A DNA stretch of 64,000 nt from Billgrantia tianxiuensis (GTDB lineage Bacteria; Pseudomonadota; Gammaproteobacteria; Pseudomonadales; Halomonadaceae): positions 1,736,001 through 1,800,000 of the forward strand of contig NZ_CP035042.1 of assembly GCF_009834345.1 (NCBI RefSeq), read 5' to 3'. The notes below the pieces were generated by a model. The model saw only the letters and a program-made list of their open reading frames with translations. It made no database searches and was not told the origin of the DNA. The position numbers and the translations under genes were made by a program. Below are positions 26,088 to 35,604 of the stretch, piece by piece (the first letter of the stretch is position 1; the number at the start of each line of letters is the position of its first letter).

Positions 26088-27053
26088 ATGGAGTCTGCCG
26101 TCCGCTTTCACGACCACCACCTGCCCGAGGTGGCGGGTTCGCTGCACGAGGAGCTGTTGACGGGGCTGACCGCCACGCCGAAGTATGCCTCGCCAAAGTT
26201 CTTCTACGACCGCCGCGGCTCGGAGCTGTTCGATGCCATCTGCGAGCAGCCCGAGTACTACCCGACCCGTACGGAGGAGGCCATCCTGCGCGCTGCCGCG
26301 GCCGACATTGCCGAAGTGGTGGGGCGCGATGCCACGCTGATCGAGCTGGGCAGCGGTGCGAGTCGCAAGGTCAGGTTACTGCTCGAGGCACTGCATCCGG
26401 CCTGCTATCTCGGCGTGGACATCTCCCGCGAGTTCCTGCTCGAAAGCACCCACCGGCTGGCGGCGGATTATCCCTGGCTGGAAGTTCACGCCGCCTGTGC
26501 CGACCTGACGCATCCCATGCGCTGGCCGGACGGCCTGTCGGGCGAGCGTCCGGTGGCTTTCTTTCCTGGCTCCAGCATCGGCAACTTCACGCCCGAGGAG
26601 GCCGAGAGCTTCCTGCGTGGGCTGAGTCAACTGCTGCCTACCGGCGGGGGACTGCTGATCGGCGTCGACCTGATCAAGGATCGGGCGATTCTCGATGCCG
26701 CCTACAACGATGCCGCCGGTGTGACCGCCGCCTTCAATCTCAACCTGCTGGAGCGGTTGCGTCGTGAATTCGAGGCCGAGGTGGAGCCGCAGGCGTTTCG
26801 TCACCGGGCCTTCTACAACGAACTCGACTCCCGAATCGAGATGCACCTGGTGAGTTTGTACGACCAGGCCATGCACCTGGCCGGAGAGCGGATCGAGTTC
26901 ACCGCCGGGGAGAGCCTGCACACCGAGAACTCCTACAAATACAGCATTACCGGGTTTTGCGAGCTGGCCGGGCGCGCCGGCTTCGAACCACGTGCGCACT
27001 GGACCGATCGCGACGCGCTGTTCTGCATCCTCTACCTGGAGCGAGCGGCCTGA
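26088..27053 (+). CDS. egtD: L-histidine N-alpha-methyltransferase EgtD
   Basis: A 321-residue SAM-dependent methyltransferase, the usual EgtD length. I start at ATG 26088 (AGGGAGG upstream, 1 base after the egtB stop); the longer upstream frame overlaps egtB and is spurious. Motifs: YASPKFFYDRRGSELFDAIC, TLIELGSGASRKVRLLLEAL (SAM loop), AFFPGSSIGNFTPEEAESFL and the substrate-side YNELDSRIEMHLVS. It trimethylates histidine to hercynine, the substrate of EgtB. Together they provide the core of ergothioneine synthesis, an antioxidant thione. Confidence 0.93.
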   Translation: MESAVRFHDHHLPEVAGSLHEELLTGLTATPKYASPKFFYDRRGSELFDAICEQPEYYPTRTEEAILRAAAADIAEVVGRDATLIELGSGASRKVRLLLEALHPACYLGVDISREFLLESTHRLAADYPWLEVHAACADLTHPMRWPDGLSGERPVAFFPGSSIGNFTPEEAESFLRGLSQLLPTGGGLLIGVDLIKDRAILDAAYNDAAGVTAAFNLNLLERLRREFEAEVEPQAFRHRAFYNELDSRIEMHLVSLYDQAMHLAGERIEFTAGESLHTENSYKYSITGFCELAGRAGFEPRAHWTDRDALFCILYLERAA

Positions 27054-27116
27054 TGGCCTGAACGGGAATCCGGTCTATGCTGCATGACAGAACCAGCCGC
27101 AAGCAGAGGGCTCGCC

Positions 27117-27830
27117 ATGACCATGATCGCGATTCAGGATTCCTCCGAGTCTCAGGGCAGCGCATTCGCCGACCGTGTCGTCGACGAGGCCGTGCGTCAG
27201 GCCGAGGAGCGGGGTTGGCAGGCGGTGCGTCTCTCCGAGGTGGCGCGCAGCCTGGAGCTGCCCATGTCCGTGGTGCTGGAGCGTTTTCGCGACATCGATG
27301 CCGTGGCCAATGCCTGGTTCGAGCGCGGCTGGCGCGCGATGCTGGCCGAGAAGCCCGATACCTTCGACGACTGGCCCGAGCGGGTGCGTATCGAGCACTG
27401 CCTGCAGGCTTGGTTCGACACCTTCGCGCCCCACCGGCGCGTCACCGTGCAGATGCTGCGTACCAAGGCCCATCTGCCGCATCTGCACACCTGGGTACCG
27501 CTGGTCTTCGACCTTTCGCGCACCGTACAGTGGCTGCGTGAGGCGGCCCGGCTCGAGGCCCGCTATGGCACTCGCCGTGCACAGGTCGAGGAGATGGCCC
27601 TGACCAGCCTGTTCCTGGCGGCACTGGCGGTATGGTCGACGGATACCAGCGAAGGCCAACGGCGCACCCGGCGCTTCATCGAGAAGCGTCTCAAGCGCGG
27701 CGAGAGCTGCATGAAGTGGGTGCCGGGATGGGGCGCCGGCGCGAGCGCCATCACGCCGAAGCACAGCTTTAGGCCCGCCAGTCGGCAGGCTCTCAGCGCA
27801 GCTGCTGGAGGATCCGCCGCGCCCGGTTGA
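27117..27830 (+). CDS. TetR-like transcriptional regulator (C-terminus probably frameshifted)
   Basis: As given, 237 residues from ATG 27117 (AGAGGG upstream). The N-terminal HTH is weak but visible (QAVRLSEVARSLELPMSVVL, then RFRDIDAVANAWFERGW). The rest is a helical ligand or dimer domain. The last 20 residues run into the convergent yqjK gene by 38 bases. Adding one G to the run at 27730-27733 would instead end the protein as PGWGRRRERHHAEAQL at a TAG (27770-27772), giving 218 residues and no overlap. I think that is the true end. Target unknown. Confidence 0.65.
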   Translation: MTMIAIQDSSESQGSAFADRVVDEAVRQAEERGWQAVRLSEVARSLELPMSVVLERFRDIDAVANAWFERGWRAMLAEKPDTFDDWPERVRIEHCLQAWFDTFAPHRRVTVQMLRTKAHLPHLHTWVPLVFDLSRTVQWLREAARLEARYGTRRAQVEEMALTSLFLAALAVWSTDTSEGQRRTRRFIEKRLKRGESCMKWVPGWGAGASAITPKHSFRPASRQALSAAAGGSAAPG

Positions 27831-28110
27831 GCAGCAGGCCGCCAGCGGCGGCTTGCTTGGCGATGCGCAGCAGTGAGCCGGGGCGGCGCAGGCTGCCCAG
27901 CAGCAGGGCGCCGCCGGCCAGGTAGATCAGCCCCCGATAGCGTCTGAGCTGCTGCCAACCCGCATCGAGCGATGCGGAGGCATGCCGCCAGCGCTCTGCT
28001 GCGACCAGGATGTCGATGCGCTGCTGCTCGATGGCGGCGATGAGTTCGGCCTTGCGCTGGGCGCGGGACTGCCCGGCGCGGCGTTCGCGGTCAGTGGCGC
28101 GGCGATTCAC
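27793..28110 (-). CDS. yqjK: YqjK-like protein
   Basis: A 105-residue basic protein, third gene of a yqjD-yqjE-yqjK unit in the same order as in E. coli. It has an N-terminal helical Arg/Gln-rich part (RKAELIAAIEQQRIDILVAAERW) and one central hydrophobic stretch (GLIYLAGGALLLGSL). It overlaps yqjE by 20 bases, which implies translational coupling. Function unknown; the neighbours are stress-associated membrane proteins. Confidence 0.75.
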   Translation of the reverse strand: MNRRATDRERRAGQSRAQRKAELIAAIEQQRIDILVAAERWRHASASLDAGWQQLRRYRGLIYLAGGALLLGSLRRPGSLLRIAKQAAAGGLLLNRARRILQQLR

Positions 28111-28492
28111 GGTGGTCCTCGATCAACTGACGATCCAGCGCAAGCTGAGCCAGGGTATCCTTCAGCAAGGTATGACGCCGGGCCAGGCGCAGGCTGAGCA
28201 GGGCGATGACGATACCGCCGCCAAGCAGGACCGCTGCACTGATGATGATGGCCGCCAGGCGATGAGTCTCCCAGAACAGCACCACCACCAGCAGGGCCAG
28301 CATGCCCAGCCCCAGCAGCAGCATGACCAGGCTCAAGCCCAACAGCAATAGCAGCGTGACCAGTCGGGCCCGTTCCTCTTCGAGCTCCACCACGGCGAGA
28401 CGCAAGCGCGTCTCGCCGGTGGCTAACAGGCTGGCTAGCAGGCGCTTGCTGATACCGAACAGTCGTTGTACCGGGCCTTCGCCGGACGCCAT
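28091..28492 (-). CDS. yqjE: YqjE/phage-holin-family membrane protein
   Basis: A 133-residue protein with two strong membrane helices (LVTLLLLLGLSLVMLLLGLGM and on, AAIIISAAVLLGGGIVIALL) between basic ends. The N-terminal segment with TRLRLAVVELEEERARL matches YqjE (DUF1469). It overlaps yqjD by 1 base and yqjK by 20. Probably an inner-membrane protein of stationary-phase or stress physiology, as known for the E. coli set. Confidence 0.8.
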   Translation of the reverse strand: MASGEGPVQRLFGISKRLLASLLATGETRLRLAVVELEEERARLVTLLLLLGLSLVMLLLGLGMLALLVVVLFWETHRLAAIIISAAVLLGGGIVIALLSLRLARRHTLLKDTLAQLALDRQLIEDHRESPRH

Positions 28493-28824
28493 CAGCGACG
28501 CCCGATGAGCATGCCGATGACCACGCCCACGGCAGCACCGATGCCGATGCTGGTCCAGGGGTTCTCGTGCACGTAGCGGTCGCAGGCATCGGCCTGGTGG
28601 TGCAGGGAGTCGCGAGCTTCACCGTAGAGTCGCTCACCGCGGGCCTCGAGCCGCTCGCGGGTCTCCTTCAGCCGCTTCTCGGCACGCTCGCGAAGCTCCT
28701 TGATGTTGCTGCGGGAATCGTCGGCGGTGGCACTGACCAGCTCTTCGATGGTTCGGCTGAGCTGGTGCAGGTCTTCCTTCAACTGCCGAGCGGTATCGTC
28801 GGTATGCGGGGTGCGAGATGCCAT
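28492..28824 (-). CDS. yqjD: DUF883 family protein YqjD/ElaB
   Basis: A 110-residue protein: a long amphipathic, charged helix (DLHQLSRTIEELVSATADD, then RERAEKRLKETRERLEARGE) followed by a C-terminal glycine-rich membrane helix (NPWTSIGIGAAVGVVIGML) and GRR. In E. coli, YqjD is a C-tail-anchored protein that binds ribosomes in stationary phase. First gene of the operon. Confidence 0.88.
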   Translation of the reverse strand: MASRTPHTDDTARQLKEDLHQLSRTIEELVSATADDSRSNIKELRERAEKRLKETRERLEARGERLYGEARDSLHHQADACDRYVHENPWTSIGIGAAVGVVIGMLIGRR

Positions 28825-28914
28825 GGAAGTCTTCCTCTGACGGTGAATGACACGCTCAGCATAGCAGTAGGCGTCATGACTGCAACGCCGCTTCGCCGCG
28901 CTTCTTGACCGGGA

Positions 28915-29976
28915 TCATTCCGGGACCAGGGTGCCGCTGCCCGAGAAGATGGGGTTGAGGCTGAAGCCGATGCCGATACGCTGGGTCCGGTGATTGTAGT
29001 CGATCATGCTGTCGCCATAGCCGTAGAAATATTGCAGGTGGCCACGGACGTTACCCCACAGCGGCCAGGAATAGTCCAGGCGCGTGCCCATGTTCCCGGC
29101 GCTGGGATTGCCATGCCACTGCAGGCTGACTTCGCTGTCGCCGAGGCGGTGGGCGACGGTGATATCGCCATAGCCCATGTAGCGCTCGATATCGGGATTG
29201 TCGTCGTCGCCATCCGACTCCGGTACCCGCCAATGCGGTGCCACACTGATCAGCCAGTCGTCCTTGTAGAAAGTGGACTCGAGAATGACCCGGTTCCAGC
29301 TGCGCGACAGCGGATCGGAGCGACCGTTGGACTGGTGGTTGAAGCTCACCCTGTTGTTGATATTGGTCCAGCCCAGCAGCGACCAGCGATTTTCGAAATC
29401 GACAAAGAACTCCGGCTCGTAGTTGGTCTCGCGGAAGGGCGAGGAGGAGTCGGTATTGTAGGCCTGCCACCAGCTGCGCTGGGTGTAGGCAAAATAGAGG
29501 TCGCCGCCATGTTGGCCGAACACGTTCTCGAGAAGATTGAACTTGGCGCTGAACTGGAATTTGACCTCGGCGCGGTCAGGCGTCCCGTCCCGGTCGACAT
29601 CGCCGAAGATCTCCTCGTTGGGCCGCCGGTCGTAGTTCAGCGGGAGGAGATAGTTGCGCTTGTGGGCAGTGATCGAGAACGGGTTGCGCAACGAGGCGCG
29701 CTCGAGCTGGCGACGCTCCTCCACGGATTGCAGCTCTTGCTCCGAGGCGATGGTAATCACCTCGCCCAGGCCGAGGCGGCGCTCACCCGATTGCAGCCGG
29801 TCCTGGGTCAGCTGCTGGCGCAACGAATCCAGCTCCTGGCCAAGCGTTTCGATGCGCGCTTCTATTGCGGCACGTTCCTCCGCAGTGAGCCGGCCCTCCT
29901 GGGCCATGGCAGTACCGGCGGTCCCTGCCAGCAGCAGGGCGAGAAGGACCTTGAAGGATGAACGGCAATGCATCAT
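28915..29976 (-). CDS. pldA: Outer-membrane phospholipase A1 (OMPLA)
   Basis: A 353-residue protein from ATG 29976. Signal peptide FKVLLALLLAGTAGTAMA|QE, then a coiled-coil linker (EERAAIEARIETLGQELDSL). The barrel domain begins near NPFSITAHKRNYLLPL. The catalytic segment NRVSFNHQSNGRSDPLSRSW holds the His and Ser (HQS) and the later Asn in SWNRV, as in PldA. A calcium-type loop DVDRDGTPDRAE is also present. It hydrolyses phospholipids displaced into the outer leaflet. An upstream frame to 30021 lacks a ribosome-binding site. Confidence 0.92.
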   Translation of the reverse strand: MMHCRSSFKVLLALLLAGTAGTAMAQEGRLTAEERAAIEARIETLGQELDSLRQQLTQDRLQSGERRLGLGEVITIASEQELQSVEERRQLERASLRNPFSITAHKRNYLLPLNYDRRPNEEIFGDVDRDGTPDRAEVKFQFSAKFNLLENVFGQHGGDLYFAYTQRSWWQAYNTDSSSPFRETNYEPEFFVDFENRWSLLGWTNINNRVSFNHQSNGRSDPLSRSWNRVILESTFYKDDWLISVAPHWRVPESDGDDDNPDIERYMGYGDITVAHRLGDSEVSLQWHGNPSAGNMGTRLDYSWPLWGNVRGHLQYFYGYGDSMIDYNHRTQRIGIGFSLNPIFSGSGTLVPE

Positions 29977-30213
29977 GGCGACGGGACCGAGGAGGGTGAC
30001 TATGAACGCCGTTTCTACCATGCCAGGGGGCTAAGTCAACCATGACGGTGCGAAACGTGTCGTGACGGAGTGCAAGCGAATCGTGAACGATGCACGGCCC
30101 GCACTGTCTTCCCATTGCCATGCGGGCGTTCGGGACCGAGAATCGGCTCGAAGCCGAGAGCGCTTCCAACCATGAGCCTTCCAACCGGGAGCCTCTGTCA
30201 ACCGAGAGCAAGA

Positions 30214-33200
30214 GTGAACGAATTGCCTTATCGAATGCATCGCTGTCGATGCCGGGCCGGCCTGCCGGCCTGGCGCTTTTCCGCATGGTGCGTCCTGCTG
30301 CTGTTGCTGTTCGTCTGCGGTCGGGTCGTGGCCGAAGACACCTTGCCCGACCGCAGTCAGGTGGAAGAGCGCCTGGCCGAGATGCGACCGGGGGAGGGCG
30401 AGAGCGTCACGGATGCCGAGCAGCGCGACATCGACGCCCTGGAAGCCACGCTGGATGCTCTCGAGCAGCTGCAAGGGGTCGAAGAACGGCTCGAAGCGCT
30501 GGAAACGCGGTTGGAGGAGGCGCCGGCAGAGCTGTTGCGCCTGGAGCGTGAATTGCTCGAAGAGGAGGAAGCGGCGCTCGAGCGTTCGATTGCCGAACTC
30601 GACGACGTTCCGCTGGACGAGTTGGAGTACCGCCAGCAGGAGGCCGTATTCGTCCTGCAGCAGCTGCAGGACCGCCTGGCTGACGTCAATGCCCAGTTGC
30701 TATCCGCCCAGACCCTGCCTGAACGCGCTCAGCAGGCGATCGCCGAGGCGATGCAGGCCGCCGAGCGCACGCGGCGCTCGCTGGACGTACTGGAAGCCCA
30801 GGGAGCCAGCGAGGAGTCGCCTCGTCTCTGGCAGCTGCAGGTCGAGCGGCGCCTGGCCGAGCGGACGCTGCGGCTGCGTCAGCGCGAGCTGGGCAGCAAC
30901 ACGCGGCTGCGCGAGCTGGCCCAGCAGAGGCGCGACCTGCTGACCCAGCAGATTGCCAGCCAGGAAGCCGAGCTGAATCTGTTGCAGAGCGTGATCGACC
31001 GGCAGCGCCGCCTGGCGTCGGAACAGGCGATTGCCGATGCCGTGCGCGACGATCCGCTGCTCGAGGCCGGTCACCCTGTGCTCGAGCGCGCTCAGCAGGT
31101 CAATCGTGAGCTCAGCCTCGAGCTGCTGCGCGCCAACGATCGCCACAACGGGCTGGTGCGTGAAAGCCTGGCGATCCGTAGCCAGCTCGACCATGTGCGT
31201 CAGCTCCAGCGCAGCCTGAACGAGCAGATCGAGGCAATCCGCGGCAGCCTGCTGCTGTCGCGTATCCTGCGCGAGCAGCGTCGCTCACTGCCCCAGGTCG
31301 ATGCCCGGCGCAACCTTCAGGATGAGATTGCCGACTTGCGCCTGCGCCAGTTCGATCTGGTGCGCCAGCGTGACGCCCTGCGCCAGAGCGAGCGCCTGGC
31401 CAACCAGCGCCTCGAGGAGGCTGGAGTGGAGGTCAACCAGGCGCTGGTCGATTCCCTGCAAGGGCTCTACCATTCGCGACGCCAGCTCGTGGACCAGCTC
31501 GAGCAAACCTATGGCAGCTTGCTGAGCGCGGCCATCGAGCTGCAGCTCAACCAGCAGCAATTGCTGGAGACCTCGCGCGAGCTGCGCACCACCATCGATG
31601 AACAACTGTTCTGGATCGCCAATACCCGGCCGCTGGATCTGGCCTGGTTCCGTCATCTCCCCGCCAACCTGGTCACTGAATGGCAGCAGGGCGAATGGCG
31701 CGAAGTCCTGCCCGTTCACTGGCGCGTTCCCGGGGCCGAATCCCTGTCGGGATTGCCCCTGGTGCTGGTGGCGGCGCTGTTGCTGGGGCTTCGCCGCCGC
31801 ATCCAGCGTCGTCTTGCCCTGCTACACGAGCAGATAGGGCGGCTGCGCAGCGATTCCCAGGCGCATACGCCCCTGGCGGTTGGGCTCAACGCCCTGCTGG
31901 CCTTGCCTGGCCCGCTGACCCTGGCGGGTATTGGCGCCTCGCTCGGTGCCATCGAGGAGGGGATCGCCTCGGGGCTGGGGCAGGCGTTCCTGCACCTGGC
32001 CCTGGCCTGGGCCTTCCTCGCCTGGTCACGACGCCTGTTGGTGCGTGACGGTGTGGCGACCAAGCACTTCTATTGGCCCGCCGGCTATGTTGCACGGTTG
32101 CGTTGGCTGCTGGGCTGGCTCGGGGTGGCACTGATCCCGGTGCTGCTGATTTCCGCCCTGGCCCGTGACGGCGAGATCAGTCTCACCACGCGACCGATCG
32201 CCTTGACCCTGCTGCTGGCGGGGCTGCTGGCCATGAGCGTACTGCTGGCGCGACTGATTCTTGCCCATACGCCTTTCTTCGGCGTCAAACTGTTCCGCCT
32301 GGTGCTGGGCCTGATCATGGCCTCGGTGCCGCTGATCCTGGTGGGGCTCATCGTCTCCGGCTACGAGTACACGGCGCTGAGCATGATCGGCCGTTTCGTC
32401 ATCACGCTCTATCTGCTGGCGATGTGGATTCTGGTTGAGGCTTCCGTGGTGCGCGGCCTGGCCGTGGCGGCACGCCGGCTGGCGTTCAGGCGGGCACTGA
32501 TGCGCCGCCGCGCCCAGGCCCAGGAGGGCGCCGAGGGCGGGCTCGAGGTAGTCGAGGAGCCGCCGCTGGACATGGAGCAGATCAACCAGCAGTCGCTGCG
32601 CCTTTCCAAGTTGATCCTGCTGCTTGGCTTTGCCCTGTTGCTCTACGTGGTATGGGCCGACCTGCTCACGGTGCTGGGTTATCTGGATGACGTGGCGATC
32701 TGGGAAGCCGGCGAAGGCGTTGGCGCGGAACTCGTCACCAGCGCACTGTCGGTTGCCGATATTTTCACCGCCGCGTTGATCTTCGTGCTCACCCTGGTGA
32801 TGGCACGCAACCTGCCCGGTCTTCTCGAGGTGATGGTGCTGTCGCGACTGGAGCTGAAGCAGGGCAGCGCCTACGCCATCTCGGCGTTGCTCTCCTACAC
32901 TATTGTCGGCACCGGACTGGTGGTGGCGCTGGCCACGCTGGGCGTGGCCTGGAGTCAGCTGCAGTGGCTGGTGGCGGCGTTGGGCGTCGGCCTCGGCTTC
33001 GGCTTGCAGGAAATCTTCGCCAACTTCGTTTCGGGCTTGATCATCCTGTTCGAGCGTCCGGTACGTATCGGCGACACCATCACGCTGGGCAACCTTACCG
33101 GCACGGTGAGCCGGATCCGTATTCGCGCCACCACGGTGACCGACTTCGACCGCAAGGAGATCATCATCCCCAATAAGACCTTCGTCACCGACCAACTGAT

Positions 33201-33663
33201 CAACTGGTCGCTGTCGGATACGATCACCCGGGTGGTGTTGAGCTTCGGTGTTTCCTACGGTTCGGATCAGCGCCTGGTGCATCGCCTGCTGCGCCAGGCG
33301 GCCGACGAGAACCCGCGGGTGCTGGGCGATCCGGAGCCGCAGGTGTTCTTCATGGACTACGGCGAGAGCACCCTCAACTTCGAGCTGCGCATCTTCGTCA
33401 ACGCCCTGGGTGACCGGCTTTACGCCACCGACGAGATCAATTGCCGGGTGGGCGAGTTGTTCGCCGAGCACGGTATCGACATTGCCTTCAACCAGCTCGA
33501 CGTGTGGCTGCACCGTAGCGGCGGACCGGCGAAGAAGGTTCAGAGCGTCACGCCGAGTGATGGCGAGTGCAAGCTCGACCATCCGCCGCCCGGGGCGGCT
33601 GGCGATCCAGGCGACATCGAGATCGGTGACGCCGGCGATGGAGGAGGAGATGGCGGACGCTGA
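30214..33663 (+). CDS. mscK: MscK/KefA-type mechanosensitive channel
   Basis: About 1149 residues from GTG 30214; ATG 30235 is equally possible and the open frame reaches back to 30070. A signal sequence (CVLLLLLFVCGRVVA|ED) is followed by a long periplasmic coiled coil (about 40-510), a set of about eight membrane helices (510-900) and the MscS pore (LGVGLGFGLQEIFANFVSGL, then FERPVRIGDTITLGNLTG). The cytoplasmic beta and C-terminal domains follow (TTVTDFDRKEIIIPNKTFVT). It releases solutes on hypo-osmotic shock. Its stop lies 7 bases from the convergent tlyA-like gene. Confidence 0.92.
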   Translation: MNELPYRMHRCRCRAGLPAWRFSAWCVLLLLLFVCGRVVAEDTLPDRSQVEERLAEMRPGEGESVTDAEQRDIDALEATLDALEQLQGVEERLEALETRLEEAPAELLRLERELLEEEEAALERSIAELDDVPLDELEYRQQEAVFVLQQLQDRLADVNAQLLSAQTLPERAQQAIAEAMQAAERTRRSLDVLEAQGASEESPRLWQLQVERRLAERTLRLRQRELGSNTRLRELAQQRRDLLTQQIASQEAELNLLQSVIDRQRRLASEQAIADAVRDDPLLEAGHPVLERAQQVNRELSLELLRANDRHNGLVRESLAIRSQLDHVRQLQRSLNEQIEAIRGSLLLSRILREQRRSLPQVDARRNLQDEIADLRLRQFDLVRQRDALRQSERLANQRLEEAGVEVNQALVDSLQGLYHSRRQLVDQLEQTYGSLLSAAIELQLNQQQLLETSRELRTTIDEQLFWIANTRPLDLAWFRHLPANLVTEWQQGEWREVLPVHWRVPGAESLSGLPLVLVAALLLGLRRRIQRRLALLHEQIGRLRSDSQAHTPLAVGLNALLALPGPLTLAGIGASLGAIEEGIASGLGQAFLHLALAWAFLAWSRRLLVRDGVATKHFYWPAGYVARLRWLLGWLGVALIPVLLISALARDGEISLTTRPIALTLLLAGLLAMSVLLARLILAHTPFFGVKLFRLVLGLIMASVPLILVGLIVSGYEYTALSMIGRFVITLYLLAMWILVEASVVRGLAVAARRLAFRRALMRRRAQAQEGAEGGLEVVEEPPLDMEQINQQSLRLSKLILLLGFALLLYVVWADLLTVLGYLDDVAIWEAGEGVGAELVTSALSVADIFTAALIFVLTLVMARNLPGLLEVMVLSRLELKQGSAYAISALLSYTIVGTGLVVALATLGVAWSQLQWLVAALGVGLGFGLQEIFANFVSGLIILFERPVRIGDTITLGNLTGTVSRIRIRATTVTDFDRKEIIIPNKTFVTDQLINWSLSDTITRVVLSFGVSYGSDQRLVHRLLRQAADENPRVLGDPEPQVFFMDYGESTLNFELRIFVNALGDRLYATDEINCRVGELFAEHGIDIAFNQLDVWLHRSGGPAKKVQSVTPSDGECKLDHPPPGAAGDPGDIEIGDAGDGGGDGGR

Positions 33664-33670
33664 TGCGCCG

Positions 33671-34435
33671 TCAGCGCTTCACGGCGTACAGCAGGAATTC
33701 CCGGTTGCCGTCACCGCCGGCGATCGGGCTTTCCTGCCAGTGCTGGATGGCCAGTCCCTGCTCGGCACAGACGCCGCGTAACGCGGCCTCCACTTCGGCA
33801 TAGCGGGCCGGGTCGGTGACGATGCCACGCGAGTTCACGCCTCCCGGCCCGACTTCGAACTGCGGCTTGACCAGGCTCAACAGTTCGCCGCCGGGGGCGA
33901 GCAGGGCGGCCAATTCGGGCAGGATCAGCGCCTGCGAGATGAACGAGACGTCCATCACCGCCATGTCGGGAGCTTCGGCCCGCTGGGCCGAGAGCGCCTC
34001 GCGCAGGCTTGGGTCGGCGGCCATGGCCCGGGCGTTGAGCCCTTCCAGGCAGGTCACGCGGGGGTCGCCGCGCAGCTCGGGGTCGAGCTGGCCATGGCCA
34101 ACCTCCACCCCGATCACATGGCGCGCTCCGAAGGCCAGGGCACAATCGGTGAAACCGCCGGTGGACTGACCCACGTCGAGCACCAGTTTCCCCTTCAGAT
34201 CGAGCCCCAGCGTTTCGATCAACGCTTCCAGCTTCAGTCCCGCCCGCGAGACATAGCGCTCCTCGGGTTCCTCGGCGACCACCAGGCGCACGTCCTCTGG
34301 TAGTTTCTCCCCCGGCTTGCCCAGTACGCGACCGCTCTCCGCCAGGCTGACCCGGCCGTGGCGAATCAGCCGCTGGGCGCGGGTACGCGAGCGTGCCAGG
34401 CCCTGGATAACGAGCAATTGGTCGAGGCGGGGCAT
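33671..34435 (-). CDS. tlyA: TlyA-family rRNA methyltransferase / hemolysin A homologue
   Basis: A 254-residue protein from ATG 34435 (GGAG upstream). It has an N-terminal S4 RNA-binding domain (RLDQLLVIQGLARSRTRAQR) and an FtsJ-like fold (LKGKLVLDVGQSTGGFTDCA, VMDVSFISQALILPEL, LVKPQFEVG). TlyA proteins 2'-O-methylate rRNA cytidines in some bacteria; the hemolysin label is historical. The SAM loop reads DVGQSTGGF as in the family. Confidence 0.9.
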   Translation of the reverse strand: MPRLDQLLVIQGLARSRTRAQRLIRHGRVSLAESGRVLGKPGEKLPEDVRLVVAEEPEERYVSRAGLKLEALIETLGLDLKGKLVLDVGQSTGGFTDCALAFGARHVIGVEVGHGQLDPELRGDPRVTCLEGLNARAMAADPSLREALSAQRAEAPDMAVMDVSFISQALILPELAALLAPGGELLSLVKPQFEVGPGGVNSRGIVTDPARYAEVEAALRGVCAEQGLAIQHWQESPIAGGDGNREFLLYAVKR

Positions 34436-34512
34436 GTGGGACTCCGTAACCGGCAGTAAAGCGGGCATTATGGCATAATCATTTCGTTAGCAAGTTAATA
34501 GAAGGGAGCCGC

Positions 34513-35535
34513 GTGGATCGAAGTGAAGGAATGGCACTGGCCAAGTCGCTGGCTATCGGGGCCGCGGGTGGGCTCGTGTTCCAGCTCATTGGCATGCCGC
34601 TGGCCTGGATGCTGGGGCCACTGACGGCCAACCTGATCGTGTCCGCCCGGGGTGTCGATGTGCGTATTCCCGAACCGTTGCGCGAGGCCTTTCTCGGTGT
34701 GCTGGGCCTGGTGCTGGGCAGCCAGGTGACGCCGCAACTGGCCGAGCGGGTGCTGGACTGGCCGCTTTCCGCCGTGCTGCTACTGCTCGGCGTGGCAGCT
34801 TCCACTGCAGTGGCGGCGGCCTGGTACCGCCGTTGCGGTTTCGATTCGACAAGCGCCTGGTTTGCCTCGGCGCCCGGGGCCATGACGGCGATGATCCTGA
34901 TGGGGGAGCAGGGCGGTGGCGATCCGCGGCGCATCGCCATTGCCCAGTCGCTGCGCATCATTCTGGTCGTCATGATCCTGCCGCCTCTGTTCTGGGCCTA
35001 CGAGGGCGGTGCGTCAGTGCGCGCGGGGGCTGCGGAGAATGGCTTCGAAGCCGCCTGGATGCTGTTGGCCCTGCCGTTGCTGTTCCCGTTGGGGCGCTGG
35101 CTGCGCTTGCCCAGCCACACCCTGCTTGCCCCGCTGCTTTTCGCCGGCCTGCTCTCCGGCTTCGGCCTGGCCAGCCTGAGCCTGCCGGGTGGAGGCATGA
35201 ACGTGATGCTTTGGGTGCTTGGTTGCGCCATCGGATCGCGTTTCCGTGGGCTCTCCTCGGCCCGCCTGGGGCGCTACCTGTTCGAGGCCTTCGTTGCCAC
35301 GCTGCTGGCATTGGTGGTGCTGGCCGGCTTCGCCGAGATGATCCATCGGCTGGTAGGGGTACCGCGCGATGTGGCGCTGCTGGCACTGGCTCCCGGTGGT
35401 ATCGGTGAGATGGCGATCCTTGCCGTGGCGCTGGATCTCGATCCGGTTTTCGTTGCCTTCCATCACCTGTTGCGCATGGTGGCGCTGATGCTCTTCGCGC
35501 CGTTCTGGGCGCGCTGGTTGATGCGTACACGTTGA
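34513..35535 (+). CDS. AbrB-family integral membrane protein (ammonia monooxygenase-like)
   Basis: A 340-residue protein from GTG 34513 (GAAGGGAG upstream; ATG 34531 is an alternative). About ten membrane helices lie in two similar halves; each half has the family's G-x-x-LGP motif region (QLIGMPLAWMLGPLTANLIV, and LFAGLLSGFGLASLSLPGG), and the end holds LALAPGGIGEMAILAVALDL. Named after an E. coli membrane protein; unrelated to the Bacillus AbrB repressor. Transport role suspected, substrate unknown. Confidence 0.82.
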   Translation: MDRSEGMALAKSLAIGAAGGLVFQLIGMPLAWMLGPLTANLIVSARGVDVRIPEPLREAFLGVLGLVLGSQVTPQLAERVLDWPLSAVLLLLGVAASTAVAAAWYRRCGFDSTSAWFASAPGAMTAMILMGEQGGGDPRRIAIAQSLRIILVVMILPPLFWAYEGGASVRAGAAENGFEAAWMLLALPLLFPLGRWLRLPSHTLLAPLLFAGLLSGFGLASLSLPGGGMNVMLWVLGCAIGSRFRGLSSARLGRYLFEAFVATLLALVVLAGFAEMIHRLVGVPRDVALLALAPGGIGEMAILAVALDLDPVFVAFHHLLRMVALMLFAPFWARWLMRTR

Positions 35536-35604
35536 ATTTCAATGTCATGATACCCATTCAGGAACTTCCCAGGGACGCTCCATCCAATGAGCAGGAACGA
35601 ATGA

